Numbered from the stretch's first letter, positions 24,370-34,440 are shown. The stretch: DNA of 64,000 bases from Brevibacterium ihuae (GCF_900184225.1 NZ_FXWZ01000003.1:871684-935683); one strand, 5' to 3'. Numbers and translations are program-made. The notes: a model not told the origin generated them from the letters alone.

Positions 24370-25253
24370 GGCTGCAGGCCTTTCACGTCACTGAGCGGGA
24401 TGAATGCGGGTTGGGCACCGGATCCCGGGGCAGCGGAGAAGCCCCCCGCCACCGGGCCGCACGACCCCTGCCCCGGAGCCTCGGGGGCCGAGCTGTAGGG
24501 CTCCGGCGCCCCGGACGAGGCCGCCGCCGTGGCGTACGGGGTCATGTCCGCCGGGGGCATATCGGCCGAGCCGTCCCCGTAGCCGGCGAGCCCGACGAGT
24601 TCCTCCTCGGGTCCTTCGGCCGCGAGCCGCTGAACGGCGTGGATGTCATCGCCGTCGAGGGCCGGCAGGGTGGCGCAGACTGCGCGCAGCACCCCGGCCC
24701 ATGGGGAATCGATGTCGATGAGGTGGAGCCGCAGGAGCTCGATGCCGGCCCGGTTGGCCAGGAGGATCGATGCGCCGCGGTGCACGTCGTGCGCCGCCCC
24801 GAACTCGAGGACGTAGGCGAGGTGGTCGGGGAGCTCGTCCTCGGACACCTCGAGCGCGGCTTCCCGGTAGGCGTTCTTGATGTCGAGCAGCGCCATTCCC
24901 CGCTTGCGGGTGTCGCCGTTGGCGAAGTACGTGAGGTAGAGGCAGCCGCGGCGGCGCGTGTCGAAGGTCTCGACGTACTCGGCGCAGATCTCCACCGGAT
25001 CGCCCGACCGCAACCGCTCGACGACTGCCAGAAGGTCGGTGGCGACCCCCTCCGGCAGACCGGCGGCGACCTCCGCGATGACGTCGAGGCGCTCGTGCAC
25101 CTCGGCACCGGGGTACCCGATGAGCCATGAGGCGCACATCCAGACCGCACGCACCTCGTCGTCGGTGAGCGGCACCTGGGTCTCGAGCGAACCCGCGGCC
25201 GCACGCTGCGATTTCTCCCGCCATTTCTTCCCGAACTTCAGGGGCACCCACAT
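24366..25253 (-). CDS. narJ: Nitrate reductase molybdenum cofactor assembly chaperone
   Basis: The 295-residue protein matches NarJ/TorD-type chaperones: WMCASWLIGYPG, EYVETFDTRRRGCLYLTYFANGDTRKRG (the hallmark Y.xxFDxxRRxxLYLTY segment), and LPDHLAYVLEFGA. It helps insert molybdenum cofactor and Fe-S clusters into NarG. The ATG at 25253 lies one base after the narH stop. The last 60 residues are Pro/Ala/Ser-rich and not needed by the family. Confidence 0.92.
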   Translation of the reverse strand: MWVPLKFGKKWREKSQRAAAGSLETQVPLTDDEVRAVWMCASWLIGYPGAEVHERLDVIAEVAAGLPEGVATDLLAVVERLRSGDPVEICAEYVETFDTRRRGCLYLTYFANGDTRKRGMALLDIKNAYREAALEVSEDELPDHLAYVLEFGAAHDVHRGASILLANRAGIELLRLHLIDIDSPWAGVLRAVCATLPALDGDDIHAVQRLAAEGPEEELVGLAGYGDGSADMPPADMTPYATAAASSGAPEPYSSAPEAPGQGSCGPVAGGFSAAPGSGAQPAFIPLSDVKGLQP

Positions 25254-25254
25254 G

Positions 25255-26862
25255 TCAGGCTCCCTGCGGGCGCGGGAACAGGCCCTCGGGCCTGCCCGAA
25301 CCGTTCCAGTTGAGGAGGTTGATCCGGCCCTTGAGCCGCGAACGGCCCGGGTCGTCGTACTTGATGCCGTCGCCCTGCAGTCCGGGGATGTCCTCCATGC
25401 CGGGCCCACCGTCGAAGTTGAGCGGGCAGTCGGAGCCGATCCCCTCGAGGCTGTGCGCCTGCTCGGAGTGCCCCGCCGGGATGACGTAGCGCTCGTCGTA
25501 CTTGGCGAGCGCGAGGAGCCGGTACATCTCCTCCATCGTCTCGCCGTCCATCCCCACGGAGTGCGGGATCGCTTCGTTCCCCTCGGAGCCGAGGTTGATG
25601 TCGCGCATGTACGAGCGCATCGCCGCCATCCGCCGGAGCACATCCGACACGATGTCGACGTCGCCGGCGGTGAAGAGGTTCGCGAGGTACTCGATCGGGA
25701 TCCGCAGCTCCTCGATCGCGGCGAACAGGTTGATCGAGTCCTCCGCGTCGTAGCCCGTGCCCTTGACCACGTCGACCACCGGCGACAGCGGCGGGATGTA
25801 CCAGACCATCGGCATTGTCCGGTACTCCGGGTGCAGCGGGAGCGCGACCTGGTACTCCTTGATGAGCTTGTAGATCGGCGAGCGCTGGGCCCCCATGATC
25901 CAGTCGTAGGGGATCCCGGCGTGCTCGGCAGCCTCCATCACCTCGGGGTCGAACGGGTCGAGGATGAGATCGCGCTGCGCGGCGTAGAGGTCCTTGTCGT
26001 CGGGCACCGAGGCCGCGGCCGTCACCTGATCCGCGTCATAAAGGACGAGGCCGATGTAGCGCAGGCGCCCCACGCAGGTCTCCGCGCACACGGTCGGTTC
26101 GCCGTTCTCGATCCGCGGGTAGCAGAACGTGCATTTCTCGGCTTTGCCGGTCTTGTGGTTGAAGTAGATCTTCTTGTACGGGCAGCCGGACACGCACATC
26201 CGCCAGCCCCGGCAGCGCTCCTGGTCGACGAGCACGATGCCGTCCTCCTCGCGCTTGTAGATCGCACCGGAGGGGCAGGAGGCGACGCAGGACGGGTTGA
26301 GGCAGTGCTCGCAGATGCGCGGGAGGTAGAACATGAAGGTGTCCTCGAACTCGAGCTTGACCTTCTCCTCGATGCCCTTGAGCATCGGGTCCTTGTCCTT
26401 GTTCGCATAGGTGCCGCCGAGGTCGTCGTCCCAGTTGCCCGACCACTGGATGTCCATCCGTTTGCCGGTGAGCAGGGACTTGGGCGGGGCGGTCGGGATG
26501 TGCTGTTGCTCGGGGGCGTTGAGGAGGTTGTCGTACTCGTAGCTCCACGGCTCGTAGTAGTCCTCGATGCCCGGCATCTTCGGATTGGAGAAGATGCTCG
26601 CGAGCTTGCTGAACTTGCCGCCGCCCTTGAGCTTGAGCTTGCCCGAACTGCTGAGCGCCCAGCCGCCCTTCCACTTATCCTGGTCCTCGTAACCGCGCGG
26701 GTAGCCCTGACCGGGCCGCGTCTCGACGTTGTTGAACCAGATGTACTCGGTGCCCTTGCGGTTCGTCCACGCCTGCTTGCAGGTGACCGAACACGTGTGG
26801 CAACCGATGCACTTGTCGAGGTTCATCACCATCGCCATCTGCGCCATGATTCTCACTGCCAT
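25255..26862 (-). CDS. narH: Respiratory nitrate reductase, beta (Fe-S) subunit
   Basis: The first cluster set is Cys18, 21, 24, 28 (CIGCHTCSVTC); others are CEHCLNPSCVASCP, CRGWRMCVSGCP with Trp in place of one Cys, marking the [3Fe-4S] cluster, and CTFCYPR. NarH carries electrons from NarI to NarG. The 535-residue length is usual. The AGGAGG sequence ends one base before the ATG at 26862, which is too close for good initiation, while the next ATG at 26847 (AQMAMVMN) is 16 nt away; either start is possible. Confidence 0.95.
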   Translation of the reverse strand: MAVRIMAQMAMVMNLDKCIGCHTCSVTCKQAWTNRKGTEYIWFNNVETRPGQGYPRGYEDQDKWKGGWALSSSGKLKLKGGGKFSKLASIFSNPKMPGIEDYYEPWSYEYDNLLNAPEQQHIPTAPPKSLLTGKRMDIQWSGNWDDDLGGTYANKDKDPMLKGIEEKVKLEFEDTFMFYLPRICEHCLNPSCVASCPSGAIYKREEDGIVLVDQERCRGWRMCVSGCPYKKIYFNHKTGKAEKCTFCYPRIENGEPTVCAETCVGRLRYIGLVLYDADQVTAAASVPDDKDLYAAQRDLILDPFDPEVMEAAEHAGIPYDWIMGAQRSPIYKLIKEYQVALPLHPEYRTMPMVWYIPPLSPVVDVVKGTGYDAEDSINLFAAIEELRIPIEYLANLFTAGDVDIVSDVLRRMAAMRSYMRDINLGSEGNEAIPHSVGMDGETMEEMYRLLALAKYDERYVIPAGHSEQAHSLEGIGSDCPLNFDGGPGMEDIPGLQGDGIKYDDPGRSRLKGRINLLNWNGSGRPEGLFPRPQGA

Positions 26863-26870
26863 GCCTCCTG

Positions 26871-29800
26871 TCAGTACTCGACGTTCTGGTCGGTGCGCCG
26901 GCGGATCACAGTGACCTCGTCGCGCTGGTTGCCGGTCGGTCCGTAGTAGTTGAACGCGAACGACAGCTGGCCGTACCCGCCCACGAGGTGGGTGGGTTTG
27001 ATCATGATCCGGGTGAGCGAGTTGTGGATGCCGCCGCGCTGGCCGGTGGTCTCCGACAGCGGCACATTCACCGTGCGCTCCTGTGCGTGATGCATGAATG
27101 CCGTGCCCTTGGGCATCCGATGCGACACGATCGCGCGCGCCGCCACGGCCCCGTTGCGGTTGACCGCCTCGATCCAGTCGTTGTCGGCGATCCCCACCGC
27201 CTCGGCGTCCTCGACGCTCATCCAGATGGTCTGGCCGCCGCGGCCCAGGGACATCATGAAGAAGTTCTCCTGGTACATCGAGTGGATCGCCCACTTGTTG
27301 TGCGGGGTGAGGTATCGCACCGTGATCGAAGTGCCGTCAGTGTCGCCGATCATGGGCTCGCCGAACAGCGCATTCATGTCGAGCGGGGGCCGGAACACCG
27401 GCAGGCTGTCGCCCATCTCCTGGAACCAGTCGTGGTCGATATAGAAGTGGTAACGCCCGGTCAGGGTGTGCCACGGCTTGAGCCGTTCGACGTTGATGGT
27501 GAATGGCGAGTAGCGCCGTCCACCGGTCTCCGAGCCGGACCACTCCGGCGAGGTGATCACCGGTACCGGGGCGGCCTTGGCATCGGCGAAGGACACCTGC
27601 TTGCCCTCGTGCTCCGAGGACAGGTCGGCGAGTTTCTGTCCAGTGCGCTTCTCGAGCGTGTGGAATCCCTCGGTGGCCATCAGCCCGTTCGTCGTGCCCG
27701 ACAGTCCGAGGATGTAGTCTGCGGCCTTCCGGTCGGTGTCGAGCTTGGGCTGGCCCTTCGCGACTCCGCGGCTGACGACCCCGTTGAGCCGCCGCAGCCG
27801 TTCGACGTGGTGGTCGACGTCGAACTTGATCCCGCGGGCGTTCATGCCCTGGGACTCGAGCAGCGGGCCGATCGAGGTGTACTTGTCGTGGATCGTCGTG
27901 TAGTCGCGCTCGACCTCGACGAGCTTGGGCATCGTCTTCCCTGGGATCGGCTCGCACTCCCCGAACTTCCAGTCGAGCACCCGGCCGTGCGGAGTGTTGA
28001 CCTCGTCCGGCGAGTCGTGCTGGAGCGGGACGGCGACGATGTCCTTCCGGGTGCCGAGATGGGTGCGGGAGAGCTCGGAGAACTTCTTCGCGATCGCCGC
28101 CCAGGTGTCCCAGTCGGTGCGCGACTGCCACGGTGTTGCGATCGCGGGGTTGAAGGTGTTGACGAAGGGGTGCATATCCGTCGTCGACAGGTCGTGCTTC
28201 TCGTACCACGTGGCCGCCGGGAGTACGACGTCGCTGTGGAGCGTCGTCGTCGTCATCCGGAAGTCGAGGGTGAGGAGCAGGTCGATCTTGCCGATCGGCG
28301 CCTCCTCGCGCCATCTCACATCGCGCGGCCGGGCCGCCGGTGGGGTCTCCTCGGCGGACACGGTGTTGTCGACCCCAAGGAGATGCTTGAGGAAGTACTG
28401 GTCGCCCTTGGCCGAGGAGCCCAGCGTGTTCGCCCGCCACATCGACCATATTCGCGGGTAGTTGTTCGACGCGTCCGGGTCCTCGACGGCGAAGTTGATC
28501 GCCCCGTCCTTGAGGCGGTCCACGAGGTAGTCCGCGCTGCCCTGCCCGGTCGCCGCTGCCTCGTCGGTGATGTCGAGAGGGTTCCGGTCGAAGGTCGGGA
28601 AGTACGGCTGCCAGCCCAGGCGGGTGGCCTGGGCCACCGCGTCGGCCGTCGCCATCCCGGCGAAGCGGCCCTGGCCGGCACGGGCACTGAGCTTGTCCGC
28701 GCCGAACTGATCGTAACGCCACTGGTTGGAGTGCATATACCAGTAGGTCGTCTGCGTCATCTGGCGCGGCGGGCGCGCCCAGTCGAGCGCGTTGGCGAGG
28801 TGGAGCCAGCCGGTGAAGGGACGGATCTTCTCCTGCCCGACGTAGTGCGCCCAGCCGCCGCCGTTGACGCCCTGCGTGCCGCACAGAGTGGTGAGGGTGA
28901 GGAAGGTCCGATAGGTCTGATCCGAGTGGAACCAGTGATTGGTGCCGGCGCCCATGATGATCATCGAACGGCCCTTCGAGTCCCGCGCGTTCTGTGCGAA
29001 CTCGCGGGCGATCCGAGCGGCGGCCTGTCCGGGCACACCGGTGATGCGCTCCTGCCAGGCCGGGGTGTTGGGGCTGGAGGCATCGTCGTAACCGGTGGGC
29101 CAGTGCCCCGGCAGACCGGGACGACCCACCCCGTACTCGGCGAGAAGGAGGTCGAACACTGTGGTGACGAGCCGGTCGCCGACGCGCCGGACGGGAACCC
29201 CGCGCTGCACGGTATCGATCTCGCCCTGCGCGGAGGTGTCGAAGCGCGGCAGGCTGATCGTCACCGTGTCGTCGGCGGTATCGATGAGGCTGAGTGCGGG
29301 CCGGATGTCCCCGAGATCGAGGTTCCAGCGGCCCACCCCGTCCTCGGCGTAGCGGTGGCCGAGGGTGCCGTTGGGGATCATGGGGCCATCGGTGGCGGAG
29401 TCCCAGAGGGCGGGCTTGAAGTCGGCGTGCTCGGTGTCCGCCTCCGGGGTCGCAGCCGGGCCGAGGTCGGAAGCGACGACGAACTTGCCGGGCCGGTAGG
29501 TGCCGTCCTCGCACGCGTCTAGCTCGACGACGAATGGCAGATCGGTGTAACGGCGGACGTAGTCGTCGAAGTACTCCGTCGTCGAGTCGACGAAGAACTC
29601 CTTGAGGATGACGTGGCCCATTGACATCGCGAGCGCCCCGTCGGTGCCGGTGGCCGGTGCCAGCCATTCGTCGGCGAACTTGACGTTCTCCGCATAGTCC
29701 GGGGCGATCGAGATGACCTTCTGACCGCGGTAGCGGGCCTCGGCCATCCAGTGGGCGTCCGGGGTGCGGGTCAGCGGCACGTTCGAGCCCCACATCATGA

Positions 29801-30608
29801 GGTAACTCGAGTTCCACCAGTCACCGGACTCCGGGACGTCGGTCTGGTCCCCGAACACCTGCGGGGAGGCCGGCGGGAGGTCGGCGTACCAGTCGTAGAA
29901 GGAGAGCATCGAGCCTCCGATGAGCTGGTGGAAGCGGGCTCCGGAGGAGAACGACACCGGGCTCATCGCTGGGATCGGGGAGAAGCCGGTGGCCCGGTCC
30001 GGTCCGACGTACTTGACGGTGTAGACGTAGGCGGCGGCGGCGATCTCGACGGCTTCGTCCCAGGTGGCGCGCACGAGCCCGCCCTTGCCGCGCACCGACT
30101 TGTAGCGGCGCGACTTCTCCGGGTCCTCGACGATCGACTTCCAGGCGAGCACCGGGTCCCCGCCGTGCTCGCGCTTGGCCTCGCGGAACATCCGCATGAG
30201 CGCGCCGCGCACATAGGGGTAGCGCACCCGGGTGGGCGAATACGTGTACCAGGAGAAGGATGCGCCGCGGGGGCAGCCGCGCGGCTCGTACTCGGGCATG
30301 TCCGGCCCGGCGCTCGGGTAGTCCGTGGCCTGGGACTCCCAGGTGATGAGCCCATCCTTGACGTAGACCTGCCAGGAGCAGGAGCCGGTGCAGTTGACGC
30401 CGTGGGTAGAGCGCACGACCTTGTCGTGCGCCCAGCGGTTGCGATAGAACGAGTCGCCGTGCCGCCCGCCGGCATGGTGGATCTCGCGATTGTCCTCGGA
30501 GACGTCGGCACGACGGCTGAAGAATTTCCGAGTCCCGATGAGCGCGTCCATGAGCGGGTTGTCGATCCCGCCGGTGCGCGGTGCGGATGTGCGGTCGTCG
30601 ATGGTCAT
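26871..30608 (-). CDS. narG: Respiratory nitrate reductase, alpha (catalytic) subunit
   Basis: The 1245-residue Mo-bis-MGD enzyme reduces nitrate to nitrite at the inner face of the membrane. The FS0 [4Fe-4S] ligands are His69, Cys73, Cys77 and Cys112, the His-first pattern specific to NarG. The Mo-ligand aspartate region is GDQTDVPESGDWWNSSY. The C-terminus (GYGQLSFAFNYYGPTGNQRDE) is typical. There is no Tat signal, consistent with cytoplasmic NarG. It heads narGHJI and follows narK by 49 nt. Confidence 0.96.
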   Translation of the reverse strand: MTIDDRTSAPRTGGIDNPLMDALIGTRKFFSRRADVSEDNREIHHAGGRHGDSFYRNRWAHDKVVRSTHGVNCTGSCSWQVYVKDGLITWESQATDYPSAGPDMPEYEPRGCPRGASFSWYTYSPTRVRYPYVRGALMRMFREAKREHGGDPVLAWKSIVEDPEKSRRYKSVRGKGGLVRATWDEAVEIAAAAYVYTVKYVGPDRATGFSPIPAMSPVSFSSGARFHQLIGGSMLSFYDWYADLPPASPQVFGDQTDVPESGDWWNSSYLMMWGSNVPLTRTPDAHWMAEARYRGQKVISIAPDYAENVKFADEWLAPATGTDGALAMSMGHVILKEFFVDSTTEYFDDYVRRYTDLPFVVELDACEDGTYRPGKFVVASDLGPAATPEADTEHADFKPALWDSATDGPMIPNGTLGHRYAEDGVGRWNLDLGDIRPALSLIDTADDTVTISLPRFDTSAQGEIDTVQRGVPVRRVGDRLVTTVFDLLLAEYGVGRPGLPGHWPTGYDDASSPNTPAWQERITGVPGQAAARIAREFAQNARDSKGRSMIIMGAGTNHWFHSDQTYRTFLTLTTLCGTQGVNGGGWAHYVGQEKIRPFTGWLHLANALDWARPPRQMTQTTYWYMHSNQWRYDQFGADKLSARAGQGRFAGMATADAVAQATRLGWQPYFPTFDRNPLDITDEAAATGQGSADYLVDRLKDGAINFAVEDPDASNNYPRIWSMWRANTLGSSAKGDQYFLKHLLGVDNTVSAEETPPAARPRDVRWREEAPIGKIDLLLTLDFRMTTTTLHSDVVLPAATWYEKHDLSTTDMHPFVNTFNPAIATPWQSRTDWDTWAAIAKKFSELSRTHLGTRKDIVAVPLQHDSPDEVNTPHGRVLDWKFGECEPIPGKTMPKLVEVERDYTTIHDKYTSIGPLLESQGMNARGIKFDVDHHVERLRRLNGVVSRGVAKGQPKLDTDRKAADYILGLSGTTNGLMATEGFHTLEKRTGQKLADLSSEHEGKQVSFADAKAAPVPVITSPEWSGSETGGRRYSPFTINVERLKPWHTLTGRYHFYIDHDWFQEMGDSLPVFRPPLDMNALFGEPMIGDTDGTSITVRYLTPHNKWAIHSMYQENFFMMSLGRGGQTIWMSVEDAEAVGIADNDWIEAVNRNGAVAARAIVSHRMPKGTAFMHHAQERTVNVPLSETTGQRGGIHNSLTRIMIKPTHLVGGYGQLSFAFNYYGPTGNQRDEVTVIRRRTDQNVEY

Positions 30609-30657
30609 GCCTGTACCTCCTGCGGATCGGTCTGCGGTCGAGCGGATCGTGTCCCGG

Positions 30658-31872
30658 TCATGGTTCCACCGTTTCGGCGGCGGTCCTGCGTCGCGCGTCG
30701 CGGCTTACCCACAGGCTGATGAGCAGAGCGATGACGGTGCACAGCGCAAGAAGCACGAGCCCGAAGCTGTAGGTCCCCTGAGCCGCCCACAGGGAGCCGA
30801 GGAGGAGCGGTGGGACGAAGCCGCCGAGCCCGCCGGCGGCACCGACGAAGCCGGTGATCGACCCCACCTTGGCGGGGTCGCTCGTCTGCGCGATGAGCGC
30901 GAAGGTCGCGCCGGATCCGAGTCCCAGGCCGATCGCCATGACGAGGAAGCAGCCGGTGCCGATGGGCATGAGCGGCGGGTCGAACACGAGAATCACCGCG
31001 CACAGGATGACGAGGCCGTAAGCGATCACGAGCGTGGTGACCGCACCGATCCGGTCGGACAGGATGCCGCCGACCGGCCGCATGACCACCGCGGCGATGA
31101 CGAATCCGGCCATCCGCAGCGAGGCATCGCTCGCCTCGAGGCCGTAGGCGTTGATGAGGTACGTGGGCAGGTAGACGGAGAACGCGACGTAGCCGCCGAA
31201 CGATAGGGCGTAGAGGTAGCAGGCCTGCCAGGTGAGCTTGATCCGTGCGGTGTCCGCGAGCTGCGCGACGAGGTTCTTGCGCGAGGGCGACCAGTCGGGG
31301 GAGTTGCGCATGAGGAGGTAGGCGACGATCGCGTAGACGAGCAGGACCGCTGCGGCGATGATGAACGGCAGCCTCTCCCCCACGGTGTAGAGCGGCACTG
31401 TGGTGAACGCGGCGATCGCGGTGCCGCCCATGCCCATGCCGTAGATGCCGATTGCGGAGCCGCGGCTCTCCTTGGGGAACCACGAGTTGACGTAGGGGAC
31501 GCCGATCGCGAACGAGGTGCCGGCGACGCCGAGGAAGAATCCGCCGACGATGAGCGTGACGTAGGTGTACTGGCCGACAAAGCCGATGAACAGCACCGGG
31601 ACGATGGTGATGAGCGAGACGAGCGGCATCATCAGCCGGCCGCCGAACCGGTCGGTCAGCGCACCGACGAGGATCCGGCCGAGCGAACCGACGAGCACCG
31701 GGATCGCGACGATGAGGGCCGCGTCATCGGCCAGGCCGCGATCGACGAAGATCGGGCCGAGGGGGCTGATGAGCGACCAGGCCCAGAAGTTCACGGCGAA
31801 GCCCAGCGTGGCGAGGATGAGCGCGGTGGTGCGCTGTCCGCTGGTGACGATCGATGGGGCCGTCTGCGACAT
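30658..31872 (-). CDS. narK: Nitrate/nitrite MFS transporter
   Basis: The 404-residue, 12-helix protein starts with FAVNFWAWSLISPLGP, holds RILVGALTDRFGGR (helix 2-3 loop and conserved Arg), and the nitrate signature GVAGTSFAIGVPYVNSWFP with GGFFLGVAG before it; FVGAAGGLGGFVPP is the second Gly-rich signature in the C-half. It imports nitrate for NarG and/or exports nitrite. It lies directly upstream of narG on the same strand, so the operon is probably narK-narGHJI. Confidence 0.93.
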   Translation of the reverse strand: MSQTAPSIVTSGQRTTALILATLGFAVNFWAWSLISPLGPIFVDRGLADDAALIVAIPVLVGSLGRILVGALTDRFGGRLMMPLVSLITIVPVLFIGFVGQYTYVTLIVGGFFLGVAGTSFAIGVPYVNSWFPKESRGSAIGIYGMGMGGTAIAAFTTVPLYTVGERLPFIIAAAVLLVYAIVAYLLMRNSPDWSPSRKNLVAQLADTARIKLTWQACYLYALSFGGYVAFSVYLPTYLINAYGLEASDASLRMAGFVIAAVVMRPVGGILSDRIGAVTTLVIAYGLVILCAVILVFDPPLMPIGTGCFLVMAIGLGLGSGATFALIAQTSDPAKVGSITGFVGAAGGLGGFVPPLLLGSLWAAQGTYSFGLVLLALCTVIALLISLWVSRDARRRTAAETVEP

Positions 31873-32132
31873 TCCGATCTCCTAGTCCTCACGGAGAGTG
31901 GGTGCAACCGTGCATGGATTCACATGGTCTTCCCAGATACCCCGCACTGAACCACAGCCGGGGGGCGGCCACAAGGGTGCAGGGGCGTGCGGAAGGTGAA
32001 CAGTATCCTCCGCATCCGTCCAGGTCATCGTTCTCACCCGGGAACTCGCGGATGGTGGGCATTCGGGAGATCGGCGGACGGGTGGGCGCTTTCGGTGCCG
32101 ATCGCTCTCGGAACCGGGATTCCTCACATCTC

Positions 32133-32148
32133 TGTGTTCTAAGTCACC
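32133..32148. promoter_or_regulatory. CRP/FNR-class binding-site match upstream of narK
   Basis: TGTGTTCTAAGTCACC fits the GlxR consensus TGTGANNTANNTCACA at 10 of 12 fixed positions, including the central TA. It lies about 260 nt upstream of the narK start in the 326-bp gap 31873-32198, which otherwise shows no gene. CRP/FNR-family control of nar operons is established in actinobacteria; this particular site is an inference. Confidence 0.45.
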
Positions 32149-32198
32149 CGCCCCGTTCGGCGACCGCACCCCGGAACGGCCCGGTGGGGTCTCGGACC

Positions 32199-33344
32199 TC
32201 AGAGGTCGATGCGCATCCCGGGTTCGATTCGTCGCGCCCAGGCCTCGATGCCGCCGGCGACGTCGTGAACGACGTACCCGCGGGCACTGAGCGCGGCGGC
32301 CGCGCGCGCGGACCGGGCACCGGAGCGGCAGTGGACGAACACCTCGGCCCCGCTGGGCGTCGGCAGGTCCTCCCCGGCGAGGATCCGGTCGAGCGGCACG
32401 AGGCGCGCGCCGGGGATCGCGGCCGCCGCGTGCTCGCCCGGTTCGCGCACGTCGAGGAGCGCGAAGTCGCGGGCCCCGGCATCCCGCTCCCCGAGTGCTG
32501 CGGCGAGCTGCTCGACGGTCACGAGGGAGCGGATCCCGGCGCCGACCTCGGCCGCGGCGGCAGGCCGGTGGACGTCGGGGTTCGCGGCGAGCGGCACGGG
32601 CTCCCAGGTTCCGGTGCGCATGTCGTGGACGAGGACGGTGCCGATGAGCGGTGTGCCGTACCCGAGGACGAGCTTGATCACCTCGGCGGCCATCGCGACG
32701 CCGAGGACGCCGGGCACCACGCCGAGCACGCCGCCCTCCGCGCAGGACGGCACGCTGCCCGGCGCGGGGACGTCGGGGTAGAGGTCCCGGTAGACGGGGC
32801 CGCGTCGGGCGTCGAACACGCTGAGCTGCCCGCCCGCGCCGAGCACCGCGCCCCACACATGCGGGATCCCGAGGACGGTGCAGGCGTCGGATACGAGGTA
32901 GCGGGTCTCGAAGTTGTCGGAGCCGTCGAGCACGATGTCGTAGCCGTCCAGCACGTCGAGCACGGTGTCCCGGCTCAGGCGCTCACGGTGGGTGGCGACG
33001 GTGATCTCGGGGTTGAGAGCGGTGAGCGCACGGGCGGCGGAGTCGACCTTGGGCCGGCCGATGTCGGCGGTCCGGTGGATGATCTGCCGGTGGAGGTTGC
33101 TCAGGTCGACGGTGTCGTCGTCGACGATGCCGAGCGTGCCGATCCCGGCGCCGGCGAGGTAGAGGGCCGCCGGGGCACCGAGGCCGCCCGCCCCGATGCA
33201 CAGGACGCGGGCGACCCTCAGGCGCTCCTGGCCCTCGGGCCCGACGCCGGGGACGGAGATCTGCCGGTCGTAGCGCCCGGGGCCGGTTGCTGGGCCGGGG
33301 CCCGGGTGCTCGTGCGGACCGGCCGCTGACCCGGGGCCGGTCAT
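32199..33344 (-). CDS. moeB: Molybdopterin-synthase adenylyltransferase/sulfurtransferase (ThiF + rhodanese)
   Basis: The N-terminal ThiF/MoeB domain (about residues 22-250) shows the nucleotide-binding GAGGLGAPAA, the DDTVDLSNLHRQ arginine finger segment and PSCAEGGVLG with the catalytic-type Cys. The C-terminal rhodanese domain (about 280-381) has its active Cys in FVHCRSGARS. The fusion activates MoaD by adenylation and delivers sulfur, like MoeZ of mycobacteria. The ATG at 33344 overlaps the moaE stop; a longer upstream frame is discarded. The first 20 residues are Gly/Pro-rich. Confidence 0.88.
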   Translation of the reverse strand: MTGPGSAAGPHEHPGPGPATGPGRYDRQISVPGVGPEGQERLRVARVLCIGAGGLGAPAALYLAGAGIGTLGIVDDDTVDLSNLHRQIIHRTADIGRPKVDSAARALTALNPEITVATHRERLSRDTVLDVLDGYDIVLDGSDNFETRYLVSDACTVLGIPHVWGAVLGAGGQLSVFDARRGPVYRDLYPDVPAPGSVPSCAEGGVLGVVPGVLGVAMAAEVIKLVLGYGTPLIGTVLVHDMRTGTWEPVPLAANPDVHRPAAAAEVGAGIRSLVTVEQLAAALGERDAGARDFALLDVREPGEHAAAAIPGARLVPLDRILAGEDLPTPSGAEVFVHCRSGARSARAAAALSARGYVVHDVAGGIEAWARRIEPGMRIDL

Positions 33345-33865
33345 GCGAGGCCGACCCACGAGTGGTCGCCGCCGGCGTAGTCCTGGCGCTTCCAGATCGG
33401 CACCTCGGCCTTGATCGCGTCGACGAGGGCGGCGCAGCACGCGAAGGCCTCCGCCCGGTGCGCCGAGGCCACGGCGACGACGAGCGCGTCCTCGCCGACG
33501 TGCAGCGGACCGATCCGGTGTGCGGCGTCGACGCGCACCCCGGGATGCTCCGTAGCGACCCGGGCGACGACCTCGGCGATGATCGCTGCGGCGTCCGGAT
33601 GGGCTGTGTAGTCGAGGGCGACGACGTCGGTGCGGCCCTCGTCGTGGTTGCGGATGACACCGGAGAACACGACGGCGGCACCCGTCTCCGCGGTCGTCAC
33701 CGCGGCCTGCGCCGCACGCAGGTCGAGGGGATCGGTGGTGATGCGGGCGGCGACGTACGGTGCCGGGGTGTTCTCACCGGGCCTCGCGGTCGCCTCGGGC
33801 GGGGCCGGGTCGGACGCCGACGGGTCGGCAGGGTGCGCACATGGCTGGGTCGGATGCTCGGTCAT
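33341..33865 (-). CDS. moaE: Molybdopterin synthase catalytic subunit
   Basis: The domain starts near residue 38 after a Pro/Ala-rich lead. VVFSGVIRNHDEGR, AHRIGPLHVGEDALVVAVASAHR and the lysine-bearing KAEVPIWKRQDY (two conserved active-site Lys) are MoaE hallmarks. It moves sulfur from MoaD thiocarboxylate to cPMP to make molybdopterin. It overlaps moeB and moaB by 4 nt each. Confidence 0.92.
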   Translation of the reverse strand: MTEHPTQPCAHPADPSASDPAPPEATARPGENTPAPYVAARITTDPLDLRAAQAAVTTAETGAAVVFSGVIRNHDEGRTDVVALDYTAHPDAAAIIAEVVARVATEHPGVRVDAAHRIGPLHVGEDALVVAVASAHRAEAFACCAALVDAIKAEVPIWKRQDYAGGDHSWVGLA

Positions 33866-34440
33866 GCCCGGTTCCCGTGATCGCGGATGTCCTCGATCTG
33901 GGCCTGGATGTGGGGCAGGAGCGGGTCGAGCACCGCGATCCCGTCGCGCACGCCGCCGGAGGACCCGGGCAGGGTGACGATGAATGTCCGATCCCGTACA
34001 CCTGCGACTCCGCGACTGACGACGGCTGTGGGCGTGTGAGCGAGCCCCGCACCCCACAGGGCGTGCATGATGCCCGGCACGGGGTAGTCGAAGAACGGTT
34101 CGGTGAGCTGCGGTGTCCGGTCGTCGGGGTTGAGTCCGGTGCCGCCGCTGGTGATGACGATGCGCGGCCGCTCTGTCGGCGGGCACTCTTCGAGGAGGGC
34201 GCGGAGCGCTTGGGCCACGGGTTCGCCGTCGGCGACGACGATCGGTGCCGGGCAGTCGTAGCCGCGCCCGGTGAGCCAGTCCACGAGGAGGGGACCGGAC
34301 CGGTCCTCCGCCTCGCCCGCCGCGGCGGACGTCGAGGCGACGACGACGGCGGCGGTCCGCCCGGCGCCGAACTGCGGATCAGTCGAAGTGCGCACGCGTG
34401 CTCCTGTCCCCGGGGTCATGCTCCCCATCGTAGGGGTCAT
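33862..34440 (-). CDS. moaB: MoaB/Mog-family molybdopterin adenylyltransferase
   Basis: The 192-residue protein has the MoCF motif ITSGGTGLNPDDRTPQ and a second Gly-rich segment LPGSSGGVRDG. These bind molybdopterin and ATP for adenylation before molybdate insertion by MoeA. Three ATGs lie at 34440, 34428 and 34419; the first makes a TGATG junction with the moeA stop and is preferred for coupling. Whether it is Mog-like (active) or MoaB-like cannot be settled by sequence alone. Confidence 0.87.
   Translation of the reverse strand: MTPTMGSMTPGTGARVRTSTDPQFGAGRTAAVVVASTSAAAGEAEDRSGPLLVDWLTGRGYDCPAPIVVADGEPVAQALRALLEECPPTERPRIVITSGGTGLNPDDRTPQLTEPFFDYPVPGIMHALWGAGLAHTPTAVVSRGVAGVRDRTFIVTLPGSSGGVRDGIAVLDPLLPHIQAQIEDIRDHGNRA

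Noticed and set aside
27337..29817. Very long open frames overlapping narG and other genes on either strand or in other frames
   Set aside because: Their translations are Arg/Pro/Ala/Gly-rich without domains, while the narG frame has full family motifs. Long empty frames are expected at this GC content.
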